Below are positions 1 through 7,916 of a DNA stretch of 64,000 nt, piece by piece. Made by a program: the position numbers and the translations under genes. The stretch is from Burkholderia sp. FERM BP-3421 (GTDB lineage: Bacteria; Pseudomonadota; Gammaproteobacteria; Burkholderiales; Burkholderiaceae), in contig NZ_CP117782.1 of assembly GCF_028657905.1 (NCBI RefSeq), positions 2,418,001-2,482,000 of the forward strand, given 5' to 3'. Position 1 is the stretch's first letter, and every line of letters starts with the position of its first letter. The notes beneath the pieces were generated by a model. The model was given only the letters and a program-made list of their open reading frames with translations. It had not been told where the DNA came from and ran no database searches.

Positions 1-242
1 GCCTCGGCGAACGGATGGATCCCGCAGGTCGGACAGAAACGGTGCTGGATCACGTGCTGGTTGAACGTGTAGGCGCGCAGCGCATCCTGCGGCGTGAGCA
101 GATGCAGCGCGTCGCGCGGCACGAACCACAGCAGCGCACCCTTGCGCGCGCAGATCGAGCAGTTGCACGCGAGCGCGCCGTCGATCTCGCCTTCCACCTC
201 GAACTTCACGTTGCCGCAATGGCAACTGCCGGTATGCAGCAT
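1..242 (-). CDS. GFA/CENP-V family zinc protein (3' end cut by window edge)
   Basis: The reading frame starts at ATG 242 on the minus strand and runs off the left edge, so only the first 80 or so residues are present. It begins MLHTGSCHCGNVKFEVEGEI and carries the cysteine pattern of the glutathione-dependent formaldehyde-activating (GFA) fold: CHC near residue 7, CNCSIC near 27-32, and CPTC near 75-78, all zinc ligands in the family. Family members include S-(hydroxymethyl)glutathione synthase, but most are of unknown function. Nothing nearby (no formaldehyde dehydrogenase) supports the formaldehyde role, so only the fold is assigned. Confidence 0.85.
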   Translation of the reverse strand, partial: MLHTGSCHCGNVKFEVEGEIDGALACNCSICARKGALLWFVPRDALHLLTPQDALRAYTFNQHVIQHRFCPTCGIHPFAE

Positions 243-347
243 GTTCGTCTCCTGAATTGATCTGGAACCGCCGGCCGACCGCCTGCGCGCGCCGGACCCG
301 CCAACGGTAGCGCCGGGCGTCGCGCGGCGCAAGCGGCCCCGTGCGCG

Positions 348-1025
348 TCAACCCTCGATGCGCGCGCGCGTGCCCGCCAGCAAAGCGGCCATCGCCGCCC
401 GCGCGCGCGTCGCATCGCGCGCGACGATCGCGTCGTACACCGCCGTATGCTCCGCGAGCGACGCATTGAACACGTCGGCGCGCCGCGCGTTCACGCGCAA
501 TTGCGCCTCGAGCGTGCGGTCGATCAGCGCGCCGAGCGGCATCAGCAGCTCGTTGCCGCCCGCCGCCAGCACGCCCAGATGGAACTGCAGATCGGCGCGC
601 ACCCATTCGTCGACCTGATCGGCGGCCGCCATCGCCGCGTGCGCGGCGCCCAGTGCGGCCAGCGCATCGGCCGTGGCCGCGCGCGCCGCGAGCGCGGCGG
701 CGTGGGGCTCGATCATCTCGCGCATCTCCTGGAGCTTCAGCGCGAACGCGAGTGGCGGCGCGACCTGCGCGTACCACGCGAGCAGATCCGCATCGAGCAG
801 GTTCCAGGCCGCGCGCGGCCGCACCCGCGTGCCGACTTTCGGGCGCGACTCCAGCAGCCCCTTCGAGGTCAGCGTGCGCAGCGCCTCGCGCAAGACAGTC
901 CGGCTCACGCCGTAGCACGCCATCAGGTCAGCCTCGCGCGGCAACGTCGCGTCGGGCGGGTAATCGCCGCGCAGGATCGTCGTGGCGAGCCGGTAGGCGG
1001 TTTGTCCATGCAGATCGCGTTGCAT
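348..1025 (-). CDS. dgoR: GntR/FadR-family repressor, probable DgoR
   Basis: A 225-aa regulator with an N-terminal GntR winged helix (about residues 5-72, with SRTVLREALRTL as the recognition helix) and a C-terminal all-helical FCD ligand domain (about 95-220) holding the Asp/His residues expected to bind a metal and an acid effector. It is divergent from the D-galactonate dehydratase gene at 1167, and a 15-bp palindrome lies between them. In E. coli, DgoR represses the dgo genes and is released by D-galactonate. The same role is inferred here from family and context. Confidence 0.8.
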   Translation of the reverse strand: MQRDLHGQTAYRLATTILRGDYPPDATLPREADLMACYGVSRTVLREALRTLTSKGLLESRPKVGTRVRPRAAWNLLDADLLAWYAQVAPPLAFALKLQEMREMIEPHAAALAARAATADALAALGAAHAAMAAADQVDEWVRADLQFHLGVLAAGGNELLMPLGALIDRTLEAQLRVNARRADVFNASLAEHTAVYDAIVARDATRARAAMAALLAGTRARIEG

Positions 1026-1081
1026 GACGGTTCTCCGGTTCGGGCAGCCGCCGGCGCGCGCCGGAAGACCACTATGTGCAC

Positions 1082-1096
1082 ATTAATACTATTAAT
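1082..1096. promoter_or_regulatory. Candidate DgoR operator (15-bp palindrome)
   Basis: ATTAATACTATTAAT is a palindrome with only the central base unpaired. It is very AT-rich inside a GC-rich genome and lies in the divergent dgoR-dgoD spacer, 57 bp before dgoR and 71 bp before dgoD. A TAGTAT box at 1119-1124 could be the dgoD -10, which would place the palindrome across the -35 region, a typical repressor position. Binding is inferred. Confidence 0.55.
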
Positions 1097-1166
1097 ACTA
1101 CTTTTAAAACGACCGGTGTAGTATCGACGCATCGTTCCGATCGCACCCGACCAGGAGACTCCCGCG

Positions 1167-2315
1167 ATGAAAATCACCCGCATCGAGACCTTCATCGTCC
1201 CGCCCCGCTGGCTGTTCCTGAAGATCGAGACCGACGCGGGGCTGGTCGGCTGGGGCGAGCCGATCGTCGAGGGTCGCGCGCACACGGTCGAAGCCGCCGT
1301 GCACGAGCTGGCCGACTACCTGATCGGCCAGGACCCGCTGCGCATCGAGGATCACTGGCAGGTGATGTACCGCGCCGGCTTCTATCGCGGCGGCCCGATC
1401 ACCATGAGCGCGATCGCGGGCGTCGACCAGGCGCTGTGGGACATCAAGGGCAAGCATCACGACGCGCCCATCCACGCGCTGCTCGGCGGCCAGGTCCGCG
1501 ACCGCATCAAGGTCTATTCGTGGATCGGCGGCGACCGTCCGCACGACGTCGCGGCCAACGCGCGCGCGGTGGTCGACCGCGGCTTCAAGGCGGTCAAGAT
1601 GAACGGCTCGGAGGAACTGCAGATCGTCGACTCGTTCGACAAGGTCGAGCAGGTGATCGCGAACGTCGCGGCGGTGCGCGAGGCGGTCGGCCCGCACGTC
1701 GGCATCGGCGTCGATTTCCATGGCCGCGTGCACAAGCCGATGGCCAAGGTGCTCGCGAAGGAACTCGACCCGTACAAGCTGATGTTCATCGAGGAGCCGG
1801 TGCTGTCCGAGCACGCGGAGGCGCTGCGCGACATCGCGAGCCAGACCGGCACGCCGATCGCGCTGGGCGAGCGGCTCTACTCGCGCTGGGACTTCAAGCA
1901 GGTGCTCGCGGGCGGCTACGTCGACATCATCCAGCCCGACGCCTCGCACGCGGGCGGCATCACCGAGTGCCGCAAGATCGCCACCCTCGCGGAAGCCTAC
2001 GACGTCGCGCTCGCGCTGCACTGCCCGCTCGGGCCGATCGCGCTGGCCGCGTGCCTGCAGCTCGACGCGGTCAGCTACAACGCCTTCATTCAGGAACAGA
2101 GCCTCGGCATCCACTACAACCAGGGCAACGACCTGCTCGACTACCTGCGCAACCCCGAGGTGTTCCGCTACGAGGATGGCTTCGTGGCGATCCCGCAGGG
2201 CCCGGGGCTCGGCATCGAGGTCAACGAGGACAAGGTTCGCGAGATGGCCCGCGTCGGCCACCGCTGGCGCAACCCCGTGTGGCGCCACGCGGACGGCAGC
2301 GTCGCCGAGTGGTGA
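1167..2315 (+). CDS. dgoD: D-galactonate dehydratase
   Basis: A 382-aa enolase-superfamily enzyme of the mandelate racemase subgroup. It dehydrates D-galactonate to 2-keto-3-deoxygalactonate. The metal ligands D183, E209 and E235 and the catalytic pair H185 and H285 fall at the same numbers as in the 382-aa E. coli DgoD, so function can be called with confidence. A good ribosome-binding site (AGGAGA) precedes ATG 1167. Only the regulator accompanies it. The kinase (dgoK) and aldolase (dgoA) needed to finish the De Ley-Doudoroff route are not in this window. The gene ends 42 bp from the convergent copD. Confidence 0.95.
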   Translation: MKITRIETFIVPPRWLFLKIETDAGLVGWGEPIVEGRAHTVEAAVHELADYLIGQDPLRIEDHWQVMYRAGFYRGGPITMSAIAGVDQALWDIKGKHHDAPIHALLGGQVRDRIKVYSWIGGDRPHDVAANARAVVDRGFKAVKMNGSEELQIVDSFDKVEQVIANVAAVREAVGPHVGIGVDFHGRVHKPMAKVLAKELDPYKLMFIEEPVLSEHAEALRDIASQTGTPIALGERLYSRWDFKQVLAGGYVDIIQPDASHAGGITECRKIATLAEAYDVALALHCPLGPIALAACLQLDAVSYNAFIQEQSLGIHYNQGNDLLDYLRNPEVFRYEDGFVAIPQGPGLGIEVNEDKVREMARVGHRWRNPVWRHADGSVAEW

Positions 2316-2357
2316 ACGGCGGAGCGCCGCCCGGCGGAGCGCCCCTCCCGTCGCGCA

Positions 2358-3290
2358 TCAGCCCAGCGCCGCGAACCCCGGCACGCTGAACGACAGCACC
2401 GCCGCCGCGATGAACACGCCGATCATCGTCAGCGCCTCGAGGTGCAGTATGTTGCAGAAGGTGTGGGCGTCCTCGGTCGACGCGGTGCGCCGCAGGCGCG
2501 GCAGCGCGGCAGTGCGGTTCAGGCCGCCCAGCAGCACCGCGAGCGTGACGAGCGACAGCTTGAGCAGCAGGACGCGCCCCCAGGTGCTGCCGTCGAGCGG
2601 CGCGAGCGAGCCGCCGAGGCCGCGCACCACGTTCAGCGCACCCGTCGCCAGCACGAACCCGAACGCGACCAGGGACAGCCGCGACAGCGGCTGCGCGACG
2701 CGGATCAACGCGCCGCGCGCGATCGACGAGCCGAGCGCGGGCAGCACCGCCAGCCCGCCCGCGAGCACGAGGCCGCCCCAGACGGCGGTCGCGAGCAGGT
2801 GCAGCGCCTGCACGCCGGCCGCGGCCGAGAACGTGCCCGCGTCGGCCGCATGGCCGAGCGAGGCCTTGCCCGCGGCGATCGCGATCACCGCGAGCCACAG
2901 CAGCGCATAGGAGAGCGGGCTGTCCGGGCGCGCGAGCGCGACCGCCAGCAGCAGCAACGCGCCGCCCGCCGCGACGCCCCAGGCATGGCCGGTATGCGTC
3001 TGAATCAGCACCACGGGCAGCGCGTCGAGCGCGCCGCCGAGGCCCGCGCCGCTCATCGAGGCGGCCTGATAGACCAGCCAGCCGCAGTCGGCCAGCAGCA
3101 GCACCGCGGCCGCGACGACCAGCGAGCGCTGGGCGCGCAGCCAGGCCGGATGCGACGGCGCGATGCGCGGCCGCGCACCGTCCTTCGCGAGCCAGCCCTT
3201 CAGCAGCGCCGAGCCGACCGCCATCGCGAACGCGATGTCCATCAACGCGGCCAGCGCGACCTGACCGAACCACAGGCTGTCGAGCTTCAT
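2358..3290 (-). CDS. copD: CopD-family copper resistance membrane protein
   Basis: A 310-aa hydrophobic protein with about eight predicted membrane segments and no signal peptide, matching the CopD family of inner-membrane copper handling proteins. Conserved histidines occur in HTGHAW (about residue 98) and in LGHAADAG and LHLLATAVWGG, as expected for CopD metal sites. In most operons CopD is paired with periplasmic CopC. No copC is seen on either side, so this is a solitary copD. ATG 3290 is used; the upstream 395 bp hold no gene. Copper transport is inferred from the family. Confidence 0.8.
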   Translation of the reverse strand: MKLDSLWFGQVALAALMDIAFAMAVGSALLKGWLAKDGARPRIAPSHPAWLRAQRSLVVAAAVLLLADCGWLVYQAASMSGAGLGGALDALPVVLIQTHTGHAWGVAAGGALLLLAVALARPDSPLSYALLWLAVIAIAAGKASLGHAADAGTFSAAAGVQALHLLATAVWGGLVLAGGLAVLPALGSSIARGALIRVAQPLSRLSLVAFGFVLATGALNVVRGLGGSLAPLDGSTWGRVLLLKLSLVTLAVLLGGLNRTAALPRLRRTASTEDAHTFCNILHLEALTMIGVFIAAAVLSFSVPGFAALG

Positions 3291-3685
3291 CGCGCACCGC
3301 CTTGCGCGACGGTGCAGGACGGGAGCGCGGCGGACCGGGAGGCGGAACTGTTGTTTTCGAGCAATTGCACGGCAAGAAGCGTCATCGGCTGGATCGGAAA
3401 AAGTAAACGAATGCCACGAAAAGGCCGCCGCAACGGCCTCGCGCGACCCGCGAGTGTACGGTCTTCGATGCCGGATGCGCAGCCGGGTTCACCGCCCGCG
3501 CATCATTTCAGCGTCAAATTGTCGCAATGGCGCGCATTGACGGAACCGCGTCGGCCGCGCCAAATAGCCGGGATTACCCATCGATGATAGAATGCCGCGG
3601 CGCAGCAGCCCTGCTGCCTGCCGTTTGCCGTTACCGCCGTCACGCCGGGCCGATCGAAGCCCGGTCAGGTCCCCGACGAATAACA
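3291..3685. other. Intergenic region between copD and the cytochrome pair
   Basis: No credible coding frame is seen in these 395 bases. A small stem GGCCG/CGGCC (3423-3438) next to four A residues is too weak to call a terminator. A -10-like box at 3588 lies close to the cytochrome genes. Confidence 0.6.
3588..3593 (+). promoter_or_regulatory. Possible -10 box of the cytochrome operon
   Basis: TAGAAT matches the TATAAT consensus at five of six bases and lies 92 bp before the di-heme cytochrome start. No good -35 is found at 17 bp, so this is tentative. Confidence 0.35.
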
Positions 3686-4447
3686 ATGGAGTCTCGTTTG
3701 TCTTCAAGACGCCTCTTCCGTCCGCTGCTCGCCGTTCTGTTGATCGGCGGAGCGGGCTTCCTGAGCACTGCGCAGGCGCAGACCAAGCCCACGGAGCAAG
3801 CCGCGGCCCAGGCGCCGCTCAAGGCGCCGGATACGATGGCCGAGCGTGTGCGCGGCTGTACGGCATGTCATGGCACCCAGGGCCAGGGCACCGATAACGA
3901 TTACTTCCCGCGTCTCGCGGGCAAGCCGGCCGAGTACTTGTACAACCAGCTCGTCAATTTCCGTGACGGCCGCCGCAAGTACCCGCCGATGAACTATCTG
4001 CTGACGTACCTGAACGACGATTACCTGCACGAGATCGCGCGGCACTTCTCGGAACAGCGTCCGCCCTACCCGACGCCCGCGAAGCCGACGCTGCCGGCGG
4101 CGACCGTCGAGCGCGGCAAGCAGCTCGCGCTGCACGGCGATCCGGCGCGCAAGCTGCCCGCGTGCGTGGCCTGCCACGGCACCGCGCTGACCGGCATGCA
4201 GCCCGCGATCCCGGGTCTCGTCGGCCTGCACAGCGACTACCTGAGCGCGCAGATCGGCGCATGGCGGTCCGGCACGCGCCACGCGAAGGCGCCCGACTGC
4301 ATGCACGAGATCGCCAGCAAGCTTTCCGACGAAGACGTGACTGCCGTGACGGCGTGGCTCGCCGCCCAACCGGCGCCCGCCAACCCCGTACCCGCCCCGG
4401 CCCGTTCGATGAAGACTCCGCTCGCCTGCGGCAGCGAACCGCAATAA
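3686..4447 (+). CDS. Di-heme cytochrome c (c4-like), exported
   Basis: A 253-aa protein from ATG 3686. It has a signal peptide (RRLFRPLLAVLLIGGAGFL, cleaved near AQA 30-32) and two heme c attachment sites, C58-TA-C61-H62 and C160-VA-C163-H164, in two similar halves, the layout of cytochrome c4. It should sit in the periplasm and pass electrons from the bc1 complex or a dehydrogenase to a terminal oxidase. The next gene, 19 bp on, is a tri-heme cytochrome, so they are probably co-transcribed. The open frame continues upstream, but a start before 3686 would bury the signal peptide. Confidence 0.88.
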   Translation: MESRLSSRRLFRPLLAVLLIGGAGFLSTAQAQTKPTEQAAAQAPLKAPDTMAERVRGCTACHGTQGQGTDNDYFPRLAGKPAEYLYNQLVNFRDGRRKYPPMNYLLTYLNDDYLHEIARHFSEQRPPYPTPAKPTLPAATVERGKQLALHGDPARKLPACVACHGTALTGMQPAIPGLVGLHSDYLSAQIGAWRSGTRHAKAPDCMHEIASKLSDEDVTAVTAWLAAQPAPANPVPAPARSMKTPLACGSEPQ

Positions 4448-4466
4448 GGCTCGGGAGACAGATTAA

Positions 4467-5765
4467 ATGAAACGCAAGTCCCTGTTTGCACTCTCGGCTG
4501 TCGTGATCGTCGCGGCAGCAGCGCTCGTGCCGGTGTTCTGGCCCGGCAGCGACACGCTGCACGGCGCAGCGGCCGTCGCCGCGACGCCGGCCGACCAGGC
4601 CGCGCTCATCAAGAAGGGCGAATACCTCGCGCGCGTCGGCGACTGTATCGCCTGCCACACGGTGCGCGGCGGCAAGCCCTTCGCGGGCGGCCTGCCGATG
4701 GCGACGCCGTTCGGCACGATGTACACCCCGAACATCACGCCGGACGACAAGTACGGCATCGGCAAGTGGACCTCCGACGATTTCTATCGCGCGATGCACA
4801 CCGGCCGCTCGAAGGACGGCAGCCTGCTGTACCCGGGCTTCCCGTTCGCGAGCTACACGAAGGTCACGCGCGCCGATTCGGATGCGATCTACGCGTACAT
4901 GCGCTCGGTCGCGCCGGTCAACGTGGCGAGCCGTCCGCATGAGCTGAAGTTCCCGTTCAACAACCGCAACCTGCTGATCGGCTGGCGCACGCTGTTCTTC
5001 AAGGAAGGCGAGTACAAGCCGGATCCGACCAAGTCGGTCGAATGGAACCGAGGCGCCTATCTCGTCGAAGGTCTCGGCCACTGCAGCATGTGCCACACCT
5101 CGATCAACATGATGGGCGGCCCGGTGAGTTCGGCGGCCTTCGCGGGTGGCCTGATCCCGCTGCAGAACTGGTATGCGCCGTCGCTCACGAACGACAAGGA
5201 ACTGGGCCTCGGTGACTGGCACGTGCAGGAGCTGTCCGACCTGCTGCAGGCCGGCGTGTCGAACAAGGGCGCGGTGTTCGGCCCGATGGCCGACGTGGTC
5301 CACAACAGCTTGCAGTACATGAGCGACGAGGACACGCGGGCGATGTCGACCTACCTGAAGTCGATTCCGCAGAAGGCCGAGGCGCCGAAGAACATGCAGT
5401 ACGAGCCGTCGAAGCAATTCGGCGGCGAGCTGCTCGAGCAAGGCAAGAAGATCTACGCGGACAACTGCGCGACCTGCCACGGCGCTTCGGGCCAGGGCAA
5501 GCCGCCGGCCTACCCGCCGCTCGCGCAGAACCACTCGATCATGATGGAATCGGCGGTCAACCCGATCCGCATGGTGCTCAACGGCGGCTACCCGCCGAGC
5601 ACGTTCAAGAATCCGCGCCCGTACGGCATGCCGCCGTTTGCGCAATCGCTGTCGAATCAGGAAGTCGCGGCGGTCGTTACGTACATCCGCTCGTCGTGGG
5701 GCAACAACGGTTCGCCGATCTCGCCGCAGCAGGTGAGTGATCTGCGTTCCGCGCCACTCGACTAA
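4467..5765 (+). CDS. Tri-heme cytochrome c, alcohol/gluconate dehydrogenase subunit type
   Basis: A 432-aa protein with an N-terminal hydrophobic segment (residues 6-25) and three heme c motifs: C60-IA-C63-H64, C206-SM-C209-H210 and C334-AT-C337-H338. Length and spacing match the membrane-bound tri-heme subunit that carries electrons from periplasmic PQQ-alcohol or FAD-sugar-acid dehydrogenases to ubiquinone. No dehydrogenase subunit is adjacent. Its partner here is the di-heme cytochrome upstream, so the physiological donor is unknown. A strong terminator follows 20 bp after the stop. Confidence 0.85.
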   Translation: MKRKSLFALSAVVIVAAAALVPVFWPGSDTLHGAAAVAATPADQAALIKKGEYLARVGDCIACHTVRGGKPFAGGLPMATPFGTMYTPNITPDDKYGIGKWTSDDFYRAMHTGRSKDGSLLYPGFPFASYTKVTRADSDAIYAYMRSVAPVNVASRPHELKFPFNNRNLLIGWRTLFFKEGEYKPDPTKSVEWNRGAYLVEGLGHCSMCHTSINMMGGPVSSAAFAGGLIPLQNWYAPSLTNDKELGLGDWHVQELSDLLQAGVSNKGAVFGPMADVVHNSLQYMSDEDTRAMSTYLKSIPQKAEAPKNMQYEPSKQFGGELLEQGKKIYADNCATCHGASGQGKPPAYPPLAQNHSIMMESAVNPIRMVLNGGYPPSTFKNPRPYGMPPFAQSLSNQEVAAVVTYIRSSWGNNGSPISPQQVSDLRSAPLD

Positions 5766-5784
5766 GTATCGAATGACGCAAACG

Positions 5785-5820
5785 GGGCGCGGCTGCGGGA
5801 AACCGCGGCCGCGCCCTTTT
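5785..5820 (+). terminator. Intrinsic terminator of the cytochrome pair
   Basis: A 14-bp GC stem (5785-5798 with 5803-5816, one G-T wobble) closed by a GAAA tetraloop and followed directly by TTTT. Confidence 0.85.
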
Positions 5821-5891
5821 GTCTTTTGGCGATGTCCTCCCGCGCCGGCCGCGCGGCGACCTCGCCCCTCCCTATAAAGTAAGAGTCGCTC

Positions 5892-7331
5892 ATGTCTTTC
5901 GCTTCCCTCGGCCTCGCCGAACCGCTGGTGCGGGCCGTCAACGAACTCGGTTATACCGAGCCGACCCCGATCCAAACCCAGGCCATCCCCGCCGTACTCG
6001 GCGGCGGCGACCTGCTCGCCGGCGCGCAGACCGGCACCGGCAAGACCGCCGGCTTCACGCTGCCGATCCTGCAGCGCCTGCACACCTTCTATGCGTCCCA
6101 TCCGGGCGCGAAGCGCACGGTGCGCGCGCTGATTCTCACGCCGACGCGCGAACTCGCCGCCCAGGTCGAGGAAAGCGTGCGCGCGTACAGCAAGTACGTG
6201 AAACTGCGCTCGGCCGTGATGTTCGGCGGCGTCAGCATCAATCCGCAGATCGATGCGCTCCGGCGCGGCGTCGACATCGTCGTCGCGACGCCCGGCCGCC
6301 TGCTCGACCACATGCAGCAGAAGACCATCGATCTCTCGCAGCTCGACATCCTGGTGCTCGACGAGGCCGACCGGATGCTCGACATGGGCTTCATCCACGA
6401 CATCAAGCGCGTGCTCGCGAAGCTGCCGCCGAAGCGCCAGAACCTGCTGTTCTCCGCAACCTTCTCCGATGAGATCAAGGCGCTCGCCGACAGCCTGCTC
6501 GACAACCCCGCGCTGATCGAGGTCGCTCGCCGCAACACCACCGCCGAAAAGATCGCGCAGAAGATCCACCCGGTCGACCGCGACCGCAAGCGCGAGCTGC
6601 TGACCCACCTGATCCGCGAACACAACTGGTTCCAGGTGCTCGTGTTCACCCGCACCAAGCACGGCGCGAACCGGCTCGCGGAACAGCTGGCGAAGGACGG
6701 CATCAGCGCGCTCGCGATCCACGGCAACAAGAGCCAGTCGGCGCGCACGCGCGCGCTGTCGGAATTCAAGAGCAATACGCTGCAGGTGCTGGTCGCGACC
6801 GACATCGCCGCGCGCGGAATCGACATCGACCAGTTGCCGCACGTCGTCAACTTCGACCTGCCGAACGTGCCCGAGGACTACGTGCACCGGATCGGCCGCA
6901 CCGGCCGCGCGGGCGCGAACGGCGAGGCGGTGTCGCTCGTCTGCGTCGACGAGAAGCAATTGCTGCGCGACATCGAGCGGCTCATCAAGCGCGAGATTCC
7001 GCAGGAAGTGATCTCGGGCTTCGAGCCCGATCCGAACGCGAAGCCGGAGCCGATCCAGCGTCGCGGCCAGGGTCAAGGTCAAGGTCAGGGTCAGCGCGGC
7101 GGCAACGCCGGCGGCGGCCAACGTTCGCCGCGCGCGGGTGGGCCCGCGCCGGCGCAGGCCGCGCCGCGCCGCAGCGAAGGCGGTCAGGCGAAGCAGGCCA
7201 AACAGCCCGCCAAGCCGCGCGCGCCGCAAGGCGGCGGCGGCAACGGCGGCCGACCGGCGGCCGGCACGGGCGGCGGCGGCGCGCACGCGAACCGCAGCCG
7301 TTCGTCGCGCAGCGGCCAACGCGGCCACTGA
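5892..7331 (+). CDS. rhlE: DEAD-box ATP-dependent RNA helicase RhlE
   Basis: A 479-aa helicase with all superfamily 2 motifs in order: Q motif PTPIQTQAIP, Walker A AQTGTGKT, PTRELA, TPGR, DEAD (about 156-159), SAT, RGIDI and HRIGRTGR. The two RecA domains cover about residues 1-375, with the RhlE signature DEADRMLDMGF. The last 90 residues are a basic, low-complexity Gly/Gln/Pro/Ala tail, typical for RNA contact. Part of it is coded by a hexanucleotide repeat at 7065-7094. The family remodels ribosome assembly intermediates and mRNA. Monocistronic, with a GC hairpin straight after the stop. Confidence 0.92.
   Translation: MSFASLGLAEPLVRAVNELGYTEPTPIQTQAIPAVLGGGDLLAGAQTGTGKTAGFTLPILQRLHTFYASHPGAKRTVRALILTPTRELAAQVEESVRAYSKYVKLRSAVMFGGVSINPQIDALRRGVDIVVATPGRLLDHMQQKTIDLSQLDILVLDEADRMLDMGFIHDIKRVLAKLPPKRQNLLFSATFSDEIKALADSLLDNPALIEVARRNTTAEKIAQKIHPVDRDRKRELLTHLIREHNWFQVLVFTRTKHGANRLAEQLAKDGISALAIHGNKSQSARTRALSEFKSNTLQVLVATDIAARGIDIDQLPHVVNFDLPNVPEDYVHRIGRTGRAGANGEAVSLVCVDEKQLLRDIERLIKREIPQEVISGFEPDPNAKPEPIQRRGQGQGQGQGQRGGNAGGGQRSPRAGGPAPAQAAPRRSEGGQAKQAKQPAKPRAPQGGGGNGGRPAAGTGGGGAHANRSRSSRSGQRGH
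7065..7094 (+). repeat. Hexanucleotide repeat in the rhlE tail (5 units)
   Basis: Five in-frame GGYCAR units encode (Gly-Gln)5. The length is a multiple of six, so copy-number change would alter the tail without breaking the frame. Confidence 0.8.
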
Positions 7332-7335
7332 ACCC

Positions 7336-7361
7336 CACGCCCCGGCTCCGCCCGGGGCGTG
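7336..7361. terminator. Hairpin between convergent rhlE and the downstream unit
   Basis: A perfect 10-bp stem, CACGCCCCGG (7336-7345) with CCGGGGCGTG (7352-7361), loop CTCCGC, lies in the 33-bp gap between two convergent stops. No T-run on either side, so its role as a terminator is only likely. Confidence 0.4.
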
Positions 7362-7364
7362 CCG

Positions 7365-7883
7365 CTATGCGGGGGCCGCGTTCGCGAGCGCCGTCAGCTG
7401 CGCGACCTGGCGCGCCCAGCGCGCCAGCACCGCATCGGCGGCCTCGCCCAGTTCGAACGTGATGCCCGTCGCCAGCCGCGCGTAACCGACCCGCTGCGCC
7501 TCCGCGCCCGCCAGCGTCGCGCGAAAAACCGCGAGACCGTCCGGCGTCGCGCCGGCGGGCTCGACCGACAACTGCGCCTGATGAAACGCGCCGTCCCACA
7601 CGAAGCTCAGCGTCGCCGCGCGCCGCTGCGGCAACGCGCGCGCGCCGCGCGATTGCGGCCATAGCGCGAAGTACAGCGTGCGTGCGTCGGGCGCGTACAG
7701 CTCGCCCGCGCTGAGCAGCGTGGTGCGGATCTGCGGCAGGCCGTCCAGTTCGTCGGCCACCAGCAGCGACGCGGTGAAGCCGGCCTTGGCGGCAAGCCGC
7801 GCACCGTCGAACAGCGCGGCGACGGCGGACGGCCAGGCGTCGTAATGCACGCGCTCAAGCGCGGCGCGGTCGGTGTCGGTCAC
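7365..7883 (-). CDS. Conserved hypothetical protein, possible FMN-binding split-barrel
   Basis: A 172-aa soluble protein without signal or membrane segments. The pattern SLLVADELDGLPQIRTTLLSAGELYAPDARTL followed by a basic stretch and TLSFVWDGAF loosely resembles flavin-nucleotide-binding pyridoxamine-phosphate-oxidase-like proteins, but no diagnostic motif is clear. It lies 33 bp downstream of the diiron protein gene on the same strand, so the two probably form one transcript. Function unknown. Confidence 0.7.
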   Translation of the reverse strand: MTDTDRAALERVHYDAWPSAVAALFDGARLAAKAGFTASLLVADELDGLPQIRTTLLSAGELYAPDARTLYFALWPQSRGARALPQRRAATLSFVWDGAFHQAQLSVEPAGATPDGLAVFRATLAGAEAQRVGYARLATGITFELGEAADAVLARWARQVAQLTALANAAPA

Positions 7884-7916
7884 GGAGGAATCCTCGCGGA
7901 GCAGGGCGCGCCGCGC

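Noticed and set aside
3423..3438. GGCCG-CCGCAA-CGGCC next to AAAA as a terminator
   Set aside because: Only a five-bp stem, and no minus-strand gene lies upstream to be ended there.
3954..7328. A 1124-codon open frame on the minus strand opposite the cytochromes and rhlE
   Set aside because: It is the mirror of real genes with high GC at third positions. The translation is Arg/Ala-rich, without domains, while the plus-strand proteins have complete motifs.
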